DNA of 64,000 nucleotides from DATIUV01 sp049322755 (GCA_049322755.1 JBMOQX010000073.1:124001-188000), one strand, 5' to 3'; positions 41,193 to 50,359 are shown, counted from the stretch's first letter. A program made the numbers and translations. Notes: a model not told the origin generated them from the letters alone.

Positions 41193-42188
41193 GTGTCGCA
41201 AACCCTGGCCGAGTCGCAATTCGCGGCGGCGTTGCGCGCGGCGGACGATCCGGGAACATCCCCGGAGGAGCGGGCCGAGATGCTCATGGAAATCGCCATG
41301 AGCCTACAGGTCAAGCCGCGGTCTCCGCAGCAGTTGCGCGATGCGGCGGCGCTATACGAGAAGGCGCTCCAGGCCGCGCCCGAGGCGGCGCGGCTGTTGC
41401 GCGCGCGCATTCGGGCGAGAATGGGCACGGCGCTTCAGGCTCTGCCGGACGGAGGCGCCGAGGCGTTACAAGAAGCCCGTGGCTGCTACCAACAGGCGTT
41501 GGCTGTGCTCGAGACCCAAGGGCGAGCGGAAGAGGTCGCCGAGATCCAGATGAACCTCGGCCTCACGCTGCAGGCCCTCACCAACCTGGGCCAGGCCCGC
41601 ATTCAGGAAGCGATTCAGTGCTACCACCGGGCGCTGCGCGTCTTCGATTGCGAGAGCCATCCCCAGGAGTTCGCCATCCTCCACAACAACCTCGCCATCG
41701 CTTACCTGTCCATTCCCACCAGCGACGAGCGCGCCCGGATGCGCGAAGCGCTCGCCGTTCAGTCCTTCGAGGAAGTGCTCAAGGTGGTCACCTTGGTGGA
41801 GCACCCCAGCGAATACGCCATGATCCAGAACAATCTGGGCAACGCGCTGCAATACGCGTCCAGCAGCCACGCCCTGGAGAACAATCTGCGGGCGCTGGCC
41901 GCCTACGACGAGGCGCTCAAGGTGCGCAACGCGCACGACACGCCGGTGGAGTACGCCAACACCATCGCCAACAAGGCCAATGTGCTGCGCCATTTGCCGG
42001 CGGATGTCGAAGCCGGAAATGGAGCGGATCCCCGCTGCCTGGCGCTCGCCCTTTATCAGGAGGCGCGCACGCTGTTCGATCAACACGACCTGGCCGACCG
42101 CGCCGCAATCGTAGCCGAGGCTATCGCCGAGATCGAAGACGCGCTCAAAAGCCGGCGCGCCAAAGGTAATGGTGAGGTGGTCCAGTGA
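41193..42188 (+). CDS. TPR-repeat protein of the group 2a operon
   Basis: 331 residues from GTG 41193 (GTG 41187 overlaps the ribosome site CAGGAGGAGG). Mostly helical with tandem tetratricopeptide-like units, for example AIQCYHRALRVFDCE, YAMIQNNLGNALQYA, ALAAYDEALKVRNA and YANTIANKANVLRHLP. TPR proteins are recurrent neighbours of group 2a hydrogenases. It is probably a protein-protein scaffold for assembly or for the enzyme complex. No signal peptide or membrane segment. Confidence 0.8.
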   Translation: MSQTLAESQFAAALRAADDPGTSPEERAEMLMEIAMSLQVKPRSPQQLRDAAALYEKALQAAPEAARLLRARIRARMGTALQALPDGGAEALQEARGCYQQALAVLETQGRAEEVAEIQMNLGLTLQALTNLGQARIQEAIQCYHRALRVFDCESHPQEFAILHNNLAIAYLSIPTSDERARMREALAVQSFEEVLKVVTLVEHPSEYAMIQNNLGNALQYASSSHALENNLRALAAYDEALKVRNAHDTPVEYANTIANKANVLRHLPADVEAGNGADPRCLALALYQEARTLFDQHDLADRAAIVAEAIAEIEDALKSRRAKGNGEVVQ

Positions 42189-42222
42189 CCGTGGGTAATT
42201 CATCAACAGGAGGTTCAATTCC

Positions 42223-42414
42223 ATGCTTACCAATATCGGACTGGTCGTGCTCGCCGCATTGCTTGCGATGGCCGGCGGCGCGCTCAGTGGCATCAAGCTT
42301 GCGGGCGAGCACTTGGGCAATGAGCTCGCGGCGATGACCGGGGCGTTCTTCGGGCCCATGCCAGTGCTGCCGGCGGCAGTGGTCGGCATCATCGTGCTTG
42401 AAATCCTGCGCTAG
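42223..42414 (+). CDS. Small membrane protein (63 aa)
   Basis: 63 residues with two hydrophobic helices (IGLVVLAALLAMAGGALSG and PVLPAAVVGIIVLEIL) joined by a loop. The start follows AGGAGGTTCAATTCC. Family unknown. Its place between the TPR and NifU-Rieske genes suggests a membrane-anchoring or quinone-access role for the hydrogenase complex, which is inference only. Confidence 0.65.
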   Translation: MLTNIGLVVLAALLAMAGGALSGIKLAGEHLGNELAAMTGAFFGPMPVLPAAVVGIIVLEILR

Positions 42415-42424
42415 AGGGGATGCC

Positions 42425-42646
42425 ATGATCCAGATGTTCGTCCACTCGATAAGCCTGTTCTTCAAGGGCAAGCTGTTCCGCGACAATCGTGCCGTGTTCA
42501 AGCAGTGGTTGAAGGGGTTCCTGCTCACGCTCTTCCTGCTGCTGGCGGTGGGCCTGACGGCCTCGCCCGTGATCGGTGTCGTGGTGGCTAGCCTGGTGGG
42601 CGGGGCGTTACAGCCCTTGTTCTTCAAGGACCTCAAGTACAACTGA
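42425..42646 (+). CDS. Small membrane protein (73 aa)
   Basis: 73 residues from ATG 42425, preceded by GAGGGG. An amphipathic, basic N-terminal part (FVHSISLFFKGKLFRDNRAV) is followed by one or two hydrophobic helices (FLLTLFLLLAVGLTASPVIG, VVVASLVGGAL). The family is not recognised. It lies ten bases after the preceding small membrane protein, so the two probably act together. Confidence 0.62.
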   Translation: MIQMFVHSISLFFKGKLFRDNRAVFKQWLKGFLLTLFLLLAVGLTASPVIGVVVASLVGGALQPLFFKDLKYN

Positions 42647-42654
42647 GGCCGCCC

Positions 42655-43542
42655 GTGAATGACGCAATGCCCAACGATGGCGACCCAGGGACCGACCTCG
42701 TGCGTCTTGCGAGTCAGATCGCGCGCCTTGAGGAAGTGGCCGCCGGTTGGGACGAACACCATGCGGGAACCCTGACAGCTATGAAGGCGGCGATTGAAGA
42801 GCTCAATCGCGAGGCCTTCCGCCGGCTCCTGCGGTTTCTGCGCGGGGACCCGGCTGCGAGCGCCCGGCTCAGTCAGGCGGTGCGCGATCCGTTCCTGTTT
42901 GGCGTGCTGCGCTTCCACGGGCTGATCAAGGACCCGATCGAGCACCGTCTGGCACGCGCTTTGGAGGAGGTCCGGCCATTTCTGCGCGAGCATGGGGGCG
43001 ACGTGGAGCTGGTGGCGGTGCGCCATCCGGATGCGGTGGAGCTGCGTCTCGTCGGCGCCTGCCATGGCTGTCCGGCTTCCGGTCAGACGCTCACCGAAGG
43101 TGTGGAGCGGGCTATTCGCACTCACTGTCCGGAGATTCATCACGTCCTGCAGGTCAGTCAGCCGCCCCCCGCCGCCGTTCCGGGTGAGGCGCAAATGGTC
43201 CATTTCGTCAGCCCCTTCGCCAAGGCGCAGGACGAAGGCTGGGAGCCCGCGTGCGCACTGGACGACATCCCGGACGGCGGCATCCTGGCGCGCGGCGTGG
43301 CGGGTCGGGAACTGCTGCTTTACCGCCGAGGCGTGACCGTAAGCTGCGTGGACAATGCGTGTGCCCACATGGGGATGCCGCTCGACGGCGGCGAGCTGCG
43401 CGATGGCATGCTGACCTGTCCTTATCACGGGTTCACGTATCTGCTCGACACCGGCGAGTGCCTCACGGTGCCGGAAGTACAGCTCACCGTCCACGCCGCC
43501 AAGGTCACGGGCGATCAGGTATCCGTGCGGATCCATCGTTAG
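42655..43542 (+). CDS. NifU-C / Rieske ferredoxin fusion protein
   Basis: 295 residues from GTG 42655 (ATG 42667 also possible). A helical N-terminus leads to a NifU-type scaffold domain (FLREHGGDVELVAV, GACHGCPAS with the CxxC). From about residue 200 there is a Rieske [2Fe-2S] domain with NACAHMGMP (Cys, His) and CPYHGF (Cys, His) ligands. The Rieske half is the likely electron acceptor of HupSL, comparable in place to HucE of the mycobacterial huc operon. The NifU half could build or hold clusters. It is soluble with no Tat signal. Confidence 0.88.
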   Translation: MNDAMPNDGDPGTDLVRLASQIARLEEVAAGWDEHHAGTLTAMKAAIEELNREAFRRLLRFLRGDPAASARLSQAVRDPFLFGVLRFHGLIKDPIEHRLARALEEVRPFLREHGGDVELVAVRHPDAVELRLVGACHGCPASGQTLTEGVERAIRTHCPEIHHVLQVSQPPPAAVPGEAQMVHFVSPFAKAQDEGWEPACALDDIPDGGILARGVAGRELLLYRRGVTVSCVDNACAHMGMPLDGGELRDGMLTCPYHGFTYLLDTGECLTVPEVQLTVHAAKVTGDQVSVRIHR

Positions 43543-43551
43543 AGCCGGGTA

Positions 43552-44760
43552 ATGCACGCGACTGCACGGGTTTCGTTGATGTCGGCGCTGAGACGCCCTG
43601 GCGGCGGAGCGGCGCCGCCGCCGTTGCTCGATTCCGCTGGAGCGCACGTGATCGTCGGTGGCGCCCGGGGGCCGGAGGGGCTCGCCGTGCCCGTCGTGCC
43701 CTCGGCCGGCACCCTGTTCGGCCCTCGCGGCGTATGCCTAGCGTCCCACAGCCTTTGGGTAGCTGACACCGGACACCACCGGCTGCTTGGATGGCGCGCG
43801 CTGCCTGCGGAGGACGGTGTTCCCGCCGACGTTCTCATCGGCCAGCCGGATTTTGAGCATGAAGGTCGAAACGCAAAGGGTGAGCCCGGGCCCGCCACGC
43901 TCAATGTACCGACTGGGGTAGCGGCTGTCGGCGCTGGCCTTGCGGTGGCGGACGCCTGGAATCACCGCGTGCTTCTCTGGCACGAAGCGCCGCGGGACCA
44001 CAATCGTCCTGCAGACCTCGTCCTGGGGCAGGCGGGGTTCGGCTGCACGGAAGCGAACCGGGGGCGCGGGGCGCCCAGCGTGGACACTTTGTTCTGGCCG
44101 TACGGCGTGGCCTGGGACGGGAGCCGCCTCTGGGTGGCGGACGCCGGCAACCGCCGGGTACTGGCATGGGAAGGTATGCCGAAACGCGACGGTCAGCCTG
44201 CGGACCTGGTCCTGGGCCAGCTAGATTTTGCCTGCCGGGACGAAAACGGTGGCGGACCTGCAGGCGCCGCCAGCATGCGCTGGCCCCACGCCATCGCACT
44301 TCTCGGACAGACAATCTGCGTTGCCGATGCCGGCAACAACCGGATCATGGTCTGGCATCGGCGGCCCGCCCGCAACGGGCAGGCGTGCGACGCGATCCTC
44401 GGGCAGCGGAATGAAGGCGATATCGACCACAATCAGGGCGATTACTGGCCAAGCGCGACCTCCCTCAACATGCCCTACGGAGTTGCCGCGATCAGATCCT
44501 GGTTGGTAGTCGCCGACACCGCCAACTCCCGGGTCATGGCATGGCGCGCCGAGGACATGTCCGGATTGGGTGCGCCGGCGCGGTTGCTTTCCGGCCAATT
44601 GGACTGGAGAGCAAAGGGCGATAATCGCTGGAAAATGCCGGCCCGAGACAGCCTGTGCTGGCCCTATGGAGTATCCGGCGGGCCGGGATTCGCGGCCATT
44701 GCCGATTCTGGCAACAACCGGGTGCTGTTGTGGCGCTGGAACTCGGGGTTGCTGGAATGA
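43552..44760 (+). CDS. NHL-repeat beta-propeller protein of the group 2a operon
   Basis: 402 residues. Repeats of the form WVADTGHHRLLGWRALP, AVADAWNHRVLLWHEAP, WVADAGNRRVLAWEGMP, CVADAGNNRIMVWHRRP, VVADTANSRVMAWRAED and AIADSGNNRVLLWRW give about six NHL blades, alternating with LGQ-type linkers. No signal peptide, so probably cytoplasmic. NHL proteins recur in group 2a loci; a scaffold or assembly role is assumed. Its stop overlaps the hypF start (ATGA). Confidence 0.87.
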   Translation: MHATARVSLMSALRRPGGGAAPPPLLDSAGAHVIVGGARGPEGLAVPVVPSAGTLFGPRGVCLASHSLWVADTGHHRLLGWRALPAEDGVPADVLIGQPDFEHEGRNAKGEPGPATLNVPTGVAAVGAGLAVADAWNHRVLLWHEAPRDHNRPADLVLGQAGFGCTEANRGRGAPSVDTLFWPYGVAWDGSRLWVADAGNRRVLAWEGMPKRDGQPADLVLGQLDFACRDENGGGPAGAASMRWPHAIALLGQTICVADAGNNRIMVWHRRPARNGQACDAILGQRNEGDIDHNQGDYWPSATSLNMPYGVAAIRSWLVVADTANSRVMAWRAEDMSGLGAPARLLSGQLDWRAKGDNRWKMPARDSLCWPYGVSGGPGFAAIADSGNNRVLLWRWNSGLLE

Positions 44761-47159
44761 ACCAGCCTGTTAATGCCACGCTTTGCGGCGAGCGCATCCG
44801 GGTGCGCGGCACGGTGCAGGGCGTGGGTTTCCGACCAGCGGTATGGCGCATTGCGTGCGCTCTGGGTGTGCGTGGCAGCGTAAGCAACGATGGCGAGGGC
44901 ATTCTCATCGAGGCGTGGGGAGAACCGGATCGTCTGGACGCCTTGGTGGCGCGGATCCGTATCGAAAAGCCGCCGCTGGCGCACATAGCGACGATCGAGC
45001 GCAATTCCTTCTTCGAAAGGGTCGCGCCCGCGGACTTCTGCATCGTTGACAGCGCTGCTTCGCCGGCCCGCACGCAGGTGGCCCCGGACGCGGCAACCTG
45101 TTCCGAGTGCATGCGGGAGATCTTCGATCCCTTCGCTCGGCGCTTTCGATACCCGTTCACCAACTGCACGCACTGTGGCCCGCGTCTCACCATCATCGAG
45201 CGCATTCCGTACGACCGTGCCCACACGACCATGGCGGGTTTCGCGCTTTGTCCCGCGTGTGGCAGGGAGTACAGCGATCCCCTCGATCGCCGATTCCACG
45301 CCCAGCCGATCGCGTGCCACGCATGCGGACCCCGGCTGCGGCTGTCCCGCGCCGACGGCCGACCGATCGCCCTTGACGCGCTCACCTTCCTGGACGAGGC
45401 CGACGCCGCGTGCTCGCTTTTGAGACGCGGCCAGGTCGTTGCCATCCAGGGGCTGGGCGGCTATCAGCTCGCCTGTGATGCGACCAATGCCGAGGCCGTC
45501 GCCCGGCTGCGCGCGGGAAAGCGGCGGGAGCGCAAACCGTTTGCCCTGATGGCACGCGACGTCAGCCTCATCCGCCACTATTCCCGCGTGAGCGAAGACG
45601 AGGCCGCGCTGCTCGCTTCGCCCGCGGCCCCCATCGTTCTGCTCGACCGCGGTGACGGGCGTCCTGCGCCTGCGATCGCAGACGCCGTGGCGCCGGGGAT
45701 GGCGACGCTGGGTTTCATGCTGCCCAATACCGGGCTGCACCATCTGATGCTCAAGCGCATGGATCGGCCGATCGTTCTCACCAGCGGCAACCTGTCGGAC
45801 GAGCCTCAGGCGGTCGAGCCCCGGGACGCACGTCAGCGCCTGGGATCGGTTGCCGAATATTTCTTGGAACACGATCGGCCGATCGCCCGACGGGTGGACG
45901 ACTCCGTGGTGCGGGTATTCGTCGGCCGGGCCAGGGTCATCCGCCGCGCCCGCGGCTATGCGCCGGCGCCGTTGCGGCTGCCGCGCGGGTTCGAGCAGGC
46001 ACCGCAGGTGCTCGCCTACGGCGGCGAGCTGAAGAACACGTTCTGCCTGCTGCGTAGTGGCGAAGCCATCCTGTCGCCGCACATCGGAGACCTGGAGGAT
46101 GTACTCACCCGTGCGGACTACCGGCGGGCGCTGGCCGACTTTCGCGCGTTTTTTGAATTCAATCCACAGGCTGTTGCGGGCGACCTGCACCCCGATTATT
46201 TCTCGACCCAGCTTGCCCGGGAGGACGCACGAGCGTCCGACGTGCCGTTCTTGCAGCTCCAGCACCACCACGCCCACGTCGCCGCCTGCATGGCTGAAAA
46301 CGGCGTGCCGCTGAACGCATCGCCGGTGCTGGGCGTCGCGCTCGACGGGTTGGGCTTCGGCGCGGACGGCACGCTCTGGGGCGGCGAATTCCTGCTCGCC
46401 GATTACGCCGGCTTCCGGCGGCTGGGCACCTTCAAGCCGACGGCCATGCTCGGCGGCGAGGCGGCCGTGCGCGAGCCGTGGCGCAGCACATACGCCCACC
46501 TCATGGCGCAGATCGGCTGGGAGAACTTTGCCGTGAACTACGCGCAGCTCGATCTCTATCGCTTCCTCGAAAGCAAGCCGCGCGAGCTGCTCGACGGCAT
46601 GCTTGTGCGCGGCATCAACGCGCCGCCGGCCAGTTCCTGCGGGCGGTTGTTCGACGCCGTGGCGGCGGCGGTCGGACTGGCGCGCGAGCGTGCTTTCTAC
46701 GAGGGCCAGGGCGCGGTGGAGCTGGAGGCGGCGGTCGACCGCGACTGCCTGGAGCACGAGAACGATGCGCTTAGCTACCCCTTCGCCATCCCACGCCTGT
46801 CGGGCAGCGGTCTGCCCTACGTAGAGCCGCTTGCCATGTGGCAGGCGTTGCTGGGCGATCTGGTGCTGGATACTCCGATCGGCGTCATGGCGGCGCGCTT
46901 CCATAGGGGGCTCGCAAACGTCATCGTACGCATGGTGGAGAAGCTCGCCGTCCAGATCGGTACGGAAGACGCGCCGATGGGTACGGTGGTCCTGTCGGGC
47001 GGCGTGTTCCAGAACCGCGTCCTGTTCGAGCGCGTGCTGGCCGGTCTCGAGGCCCGGGGTTTGACGGTGCTCACGCACAGCCGCGTGCCCTGCAACGACG
47101 GCGGCCTCGCCCTGGGCCAGGCGGCTATCGCGGCGGCGCGGCTGCTGCAGCAGGGCTGA
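44757..47159 (+). CDS. hypF: Carbamoyltransferase HypF (set 2)
   Basis: 800 residues, full length: acylphosphatase domain (RVRGTVQGVGFRPAVWRIA), zinc fingers (CSECMREIFDP, NCTHCGPRLT, CPACGREY, CHACGPRL), YrdC-like domain and Kae1-like domain (LQHHHAHVAACMAENG, GRLFDAVAAAVGLA, SGGVFQNRVLFERVL). Same reaction as the first HypF: carbamoyl transfer to HypE Cys. It is clearly diverged from the copy at 20564, so it was not produced by recent duplication. It is coupled to the NHL gene. Confidence 0.95.
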   Translation: MNQPVNATLCGERIRVRGTVQGVGFRPAVWRIACALGVRGSVSNDGEGILIEAWGEPDRLDALVARIRIEKPPLAHIATIERNSFFERVAPADFCIVDSAASPARTQVAPDAATCSECMREIFDPFARRFRYPFTNCTHCGPRLTIIERIPYDRAHTTMAGFALCPACGREYSDPLDRRFHAQPIACHACGPRLRLSRADGRPIALDALTFLDEADAACSLLRRGQVVAIQGLGGYQLACDATNAEAVARLRAGKRRERKPFALMARDVSLIRHYSRVSEDEAALLASPAAPIVLLDRGDGRPAPAIADAVAPGMATLGFMLPNTGLHHLMLKRMDRPIVLTSGNLSDEPQAVEPRDARQRLGSVAEYFLEHDRPIARRVDDSVVRVFVGRARVIRRARGYAPAPLRLPRGFEQAPQVLAYGGELKNTFCLLRSGEAILSPHIGDLEDVLTRADYRRALADFRAFFEFNPQAVAGDLHPDYFSTQLAREDARASDVPFLQLQHHHAHVAACMAENGVPLNASPVLGVALDGLGFGADGTLWGGEFLLADYAGFRRLGTFKPTAMLGGEAAVREPWRSTYAHLMAQIGWENFAVNYAQLDLYRFLESKPRELLDGMLVRGINAPPASSCGRLFDAVAAAVGLARERAFYEGQGAVELEAAVDRDCLEHENDALSYPFAIPRLSGSGLPYVEPLAMWQALLGDLVLDTPIGVMAARFHRGLANVIVRMVEKLAVQIGTEDAPMGTVVLSGGVFQNRVLFERVLAGLEARGLTVLTHSRVPCNDGGLALGQAAIAAARLLQQG

Positions 47160-47175
47160 GAAAGGAGAGCAAACC

Positions 47176-47457
47176 ATGTGCCTAGGAATTCCGGGTTGCA
47201 TCGTCGAGATCGCCGACGCGGAAAACAAGCTGGCGGTGGTGGACGTCTGCGGCGTAAGGCGCCAGGTCAACCTCGCCTGCATCGTCGATGAGCGGCATCC
47301 GGTCGAATCCTGCGTGGGCGACTGGGTGCTGGTTCACGTGGGTTTCGCCATGAGCCGCATCGACGAAAAGGAGGCGCGTCTGACGCTGGAGCTGCTCGAA
47401 CAGCTGGGCGAAGCACAGGCCGAGATCGCGGCGATGCGCCGAGCATCGGCCGTCTGA
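47176..47457 (+). CDS. hypC: Hydrogenase chaperone HypC (set 2)
   Basis: 93 residues starting MCLGIPGCIVEIAD, with the essential Cys2. Extra cysteines at 8, about 24 and later are not shared with the first HypC. It forms the HypCD scaffold complex and should be specific for HupL. RBS AAAGGAG is well placed. The longer C-terminal helix (LELLEQLGEAQAEIAAM) distinguishes it from the 79-residue copy. Confidence 0.93.
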   Translation: MCLGIPGCIVEIADAENKLAVVDVCGVRRQVNLACIVDERHPVESCVGDWVLVHVGFAMSRIDEKEARLTLELLEQLGEAQAEIAAMRRASAV

Positions 47458-47466
47458 GGAGGGACC

Positions 47467-48159
47467 TTGTCGACTCAATTAGACGGCGCGCTTGCGGGAC
47501 TGTATCCCTTCCTCGCCAGCGAGCGGCAGGACGCCGAGCAACTAGAGCGGGCTCTGCTGGAATCGGTGCGGCAGAAGGCGGAGGAGAGCGTGGAGGTCAA
47601 GCGCCGCTTCTTTGCCGAAAACGCGGAGCGAGTGGTCGCCACGGCACGCGCCATCGCCGAAGTCTACCGCAAAGGAGGACGGCTCTACACCATGGGCAAC
47701 GGCGGGTCGAGCTGCGACGCGGCGCACATCGCGGTGGAGTTCCAGCATCCCGTCACGGCGGGCCGCCCGGCACTGCCGGCGATCGACTTGGCGAACGATA
47801 CCGCGATGATCACGGCGGTGGGCAACGACGTGGGTTTCAAGCACGTGTTCCTGCGCCAGGTCATCGCCCAGGTGCGAAAAGGCGACGGCGTGATCGGCGT
47901 ATCGACCTCGGGCAATTCGGAGAATTTGCTGGCCGCCTTCACCGCCGCCAAGGAGCGCGGCGCAGTCACCATCGCGCTGGTCGGCAGCAACGGCGGAAAG
48001 ACCCGAGGCCATCCCGGCGTGGATCACTGTCTGGTGGCGCCCTCCGACAGCATCCACCGCGTGCAGGAAACACACGTCGCGCTCTATCACATCCTGTGGG
48101 ACCTGACCCATACGCTGCTGGCCGACGACCGCGGCCCCGCCGGCGCGAAGGAAGAATGA
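47467..48159 (+). CDS. GmhA/DiaA-like SIS-domain protein inside the hyp operon
   Basis: 230 residues from TTG 47467 (GAGGAGGGA upstream). A single SIS domain with YTMGNGGSSCDAAHIAVEFQ, a GmhA-type phosphosugar-binding loop, GVSTSGNSENLLAAF, and the later HLIQE-equivalent VQETHVALYHILWDL. The homologues isomerise sedoheptulose 7-phosphate or act as DnaA partner DiaA. No other lipopolysaccharide heptose genes are near. It lies between hypC and hypD, which normally adjoin, so a role in hydrogenase maturation is possible but unproven. Confidence 0.85.
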   Translation: MSTQLDGALAGLYPFLASERQDAEQLERALLESVRQKAEESVEVKRRFFAENAERVVATARAIAEVYRKGGRLYTMGNGGSSCDAAHIAVEFQHPVTAGRPALPAIDLANDTAMITAVGNDVGFKHVFLRQVIAQVRKGDGVIGVSTSGNSENLLAAFTAAKERGAVTIALVGSNGGKTRGHPGVDHCLVAPSDSIHRVQETHVALYHILWDLTHTLLADDRGPAGAKEE

Positions 48160-48161
48160 CC

Positions 48162-49307
48162 ATGCGTTTCGCCGATGAATTCCGGGACCCCGGCAAGGCG
48201 CGCCGACTCGTTGCCGAGATCGAGCGTCTGGCGGCGCCGCTGGCCGCGGCGCGCGGCCGGCCGCTGCAGGTGATGGAGGTGTGCGGCGGGCATACCCATA
48301 CTATCTTCCGCTACGGACTGAAGAACATGTTGCCGCAGGAGACGCTCGAGTTCGTGCATGGGCCCGGCTGCCCGGTGTGCGTACTGCCGATGGGCCGGGT
48401 GGACGACTGCGTGTCGCTCGCCCGCCAGACGAACGTCATTTTCACCACCTTCGGCGACGCCATGCGCGTGCCCGGGTCCAAGGGCAGCCTGCTGCAGGCC
48501 AAGGCGGAGGGCGCAGACGTGCGCATGGTGTATTCGCCGCTGGACGCGCTCAAGCTGGCGCGCGAGAACCCGGGGCGTGAGGTGGTGTTTTTCGCCCTCG
48601 GCTTCGAGACCACCATGCCGAGCACAGCGCTCACCGTACTACAGGCGAAGCGGGAGGGCATCCGCAACTTCTCGTTGTTCTGCAACCACATCACCATCAT
48701 TCCGACCGTCAAGGCGATCCTCGATTCGCCGGAACTCATGCTGGACGGATTTCTCGGTCCTGGCCACGTGAGCATGGTGATCGGAACCCGTCCCTACCGT
48801 TTCATTGCCGAACGCTACGGCAAGCCCATCGCCATCGCCGGCTTCGAACCGCTGGACGTTCTGCAGTCGCTGTGGATGGTGCTCAACCAGATCGCGGAGG
48901 GACGCTGTGCCGTGGAGAACCAATACCAGCGTGTCGTGCCGGAATCCGGCAACGCCCAGGCGCTGGCGGCGGTCGCCGAGGTGTTCGAGCTGCGCGAATT
49001 CTTCGAGTGGCGGGGCCTCGGTTCCATCGACCACTCAGGTGTGCGCGTGCGTGCGGCTTTCGCCGATTACGACGCCGAGCGCAAGTTCAGCATGCCCAAT
49101 GTGAAAATCGCGGATCCCAAGTCGTGCCAGTGCGGCGAGGTGCTGAAGGGCGTGATCAAGCCCCACGAGTGCAAGGTCTTCGGCACCGCATGCACCCCAG
49201 AGCGGCCCCTGGGGGCGCTCATGGTTTCCTCTGAGGGCGCCTGCGCCGCCTACTACCAGTTCGGCCGCTTGGAGCTCAAGCAGCGCGTCACGGCGGCGAC
49301 GACATGA
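48162..49307 (+). CDS. hypD: Fe(CN)2CO scaffold protein HypD (set 2)
   Basis: 381 residues from ATG 48162 (ATG 48156 is also in frame; GAAGGAA is better spaced for 48162). Conserved EVCGGHTHTI, GPGCPVCVLP, GFETTMPSTA, CQCGEVLKG, CKVFGTACTP and MVSSEGACAAYYQFG. It provides the iron site and [4Fe-4S] cluster for building the active-site iron unit. It overlaps hypE by four bases. Intact length contrasts with the uncertain end of the first copy. Confidence 0.95.
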   Translation: MRFADEFRDPGKARRLVAEIERLAAPLAAARGRPLQVMEVCGGHTHTIFRYGLKNMLPQETLEFVHGPGCPVCVLPMGRVDDCVSLARQTNVIFTTFGDAMRVPGSKGSLLQAKAEGADVRMVYSPLDALKLARENPGREVVFFALGFETTMPSTALTVLQAKREGIRNFSLFCNHITIIPTVKAILDSPELMLDGFLGPGHVSMVIGTRPYRFIAERYGKPIAIAGFEPLDVLQSLWMVLNQIAEGRCAVENQYQRVVPESGNAQALAAVAEVFELREFFEWRGLGSIDHSGVRVRAAFADYDAERKFSMPNVKIADPKSCQCGEVLKGVIKPHECKVFGTACTPERPLGALMVSSEGACAAYYQFGRLELKQRVTAATT

Positions 49308-50359
49308 AGCCGGTCGAGGGCAGCTTCAGCGCCACGCCCAAGGGCCGGGTGACATTGGCCCACGGCGGCGGCGGGCGAGCGATGCGTGAGCTGATCCATC
49401 AGGTGCTGCTGCCCGCTTTCGACAACCCGCTGCTCGCGCCGTTGGAGGACCAGGCGCGTGTCTCCCTGGCCGAGCTTGCGGCGGTGGGTGACCGGCTGGC
49501 GTTCACTACCGATACCTTCGTGGTTTCTCCGATCGAGTTTCCCGGCGGAGACATCGGCAAGCTTGCCGTGTGCGGAACGGTGAACGATCTCGCCATGGCC
49601 GGCGCCCGCCCGCTGTTCCTTTCCTGCGGTCTGGTGCTGGAGGAGGGCCTCGAGATGGCGGTGCTCGCGCGGGTGGCGCAGAGCATGGCGCAGGCGGCGA
49701 GTGAGGCGGGCGTGGCCATCGTCACCGGCGACACCAAGGTGGTGGAGCGCGGCGCCGCCGACAGGGTGTTCATCAACACCGCCGGCATCGGCGTCGTGCC
49801 CGGCCGCGTGGACATCTCGGCCGGGCGGGCGCGTCCGGGCGACGCGGTGATCGTGAACGGCAGCCTGGGCGACCACGGCGTGGCGATCCTGCTGGCGCGC
49901 AACGAATTGGCTCTCGCTGCCGAGGTGGAGAGCGACTGCCAGCCGCTTCATGGACTGGTGGCGGCCATGCTTTCTGCGTGCCCGGACATTCATTGTCTGC
50001 GCGATGCCACGCGCGGCGGCGTGGCTACCGTGCTCAACGAGTTCGCGGCGAGTTCGAACGTTTGCATTCGGCTGCAGGAAGCGGCCGTGCCGTTGCGCCC
50101 GGAGGTAAGGGGCGCCTGCGAAATCCTGGGACTTGATCCCCTTTACCTCGCCAACGAGGGCAAGCTGGTGGCGGTCGTGCCGGGTGAGGCCGCTTCGGCC
50201 GTGGTGGCAGCCATGCGTGCCCACCCCGCCGGACGCGATGCTGCCGTAGTGGGCGACGTTGCCCCGGGACCGGCGGGGAGCGTCATCCTCGCGACCGGCT
50301 TCGGAGGCGACCGGGTAGTGGACATGCTGGTGGGCGAACAGCTTCCCCGGATCTGCTGA
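49304..50359 (+). CDS. hypE: Thiocyanate-forming dehydratase HypE (set 2)
   Basis: 351 residues ending in the diagnostic PRIC. LAHGGGGRAMRELI, GDIGKLAVCGTVNDLAMAG and TGDTKVVERG give the ATP-binding PurM-like core. The terminal Cys receives the carbamoyl group from HypF and is converted to thiocyanate. Coupled to hypD upstream (ATGA) and to hypA downstream (TGATG). Confidence 0.95.
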   Translation: MKPVEGSFSATPKGRVTLAHGGGGRAMRELIHQVLLPAFDNPLLAPLEDQARVSLAELAAVGDRLAFTTDTFVVSPIEFPGGDIGKLAVCGTVNDLAMAGARPLFLSCGLVLEEGLEMAVLARVAQSMAQAASEAGVAIVTGDTKVVERGAADRVFINTAGIGVVPGRVDISAGRARPGDAVIVNGSLGDHGVAILLARNELALAAEVESDCQPLHGLVAAMLSACPDIHCLRDATRGGVATVLNEFAASSNVCIRLQEAAVPLRPEVRGACEILGLDPLYLANEGKLVAVVPGEAASAVVAAMRAHPAGRDAAVVGDVAPGPAGSVILATGFGGDRVVDMLVGEQLPRIC

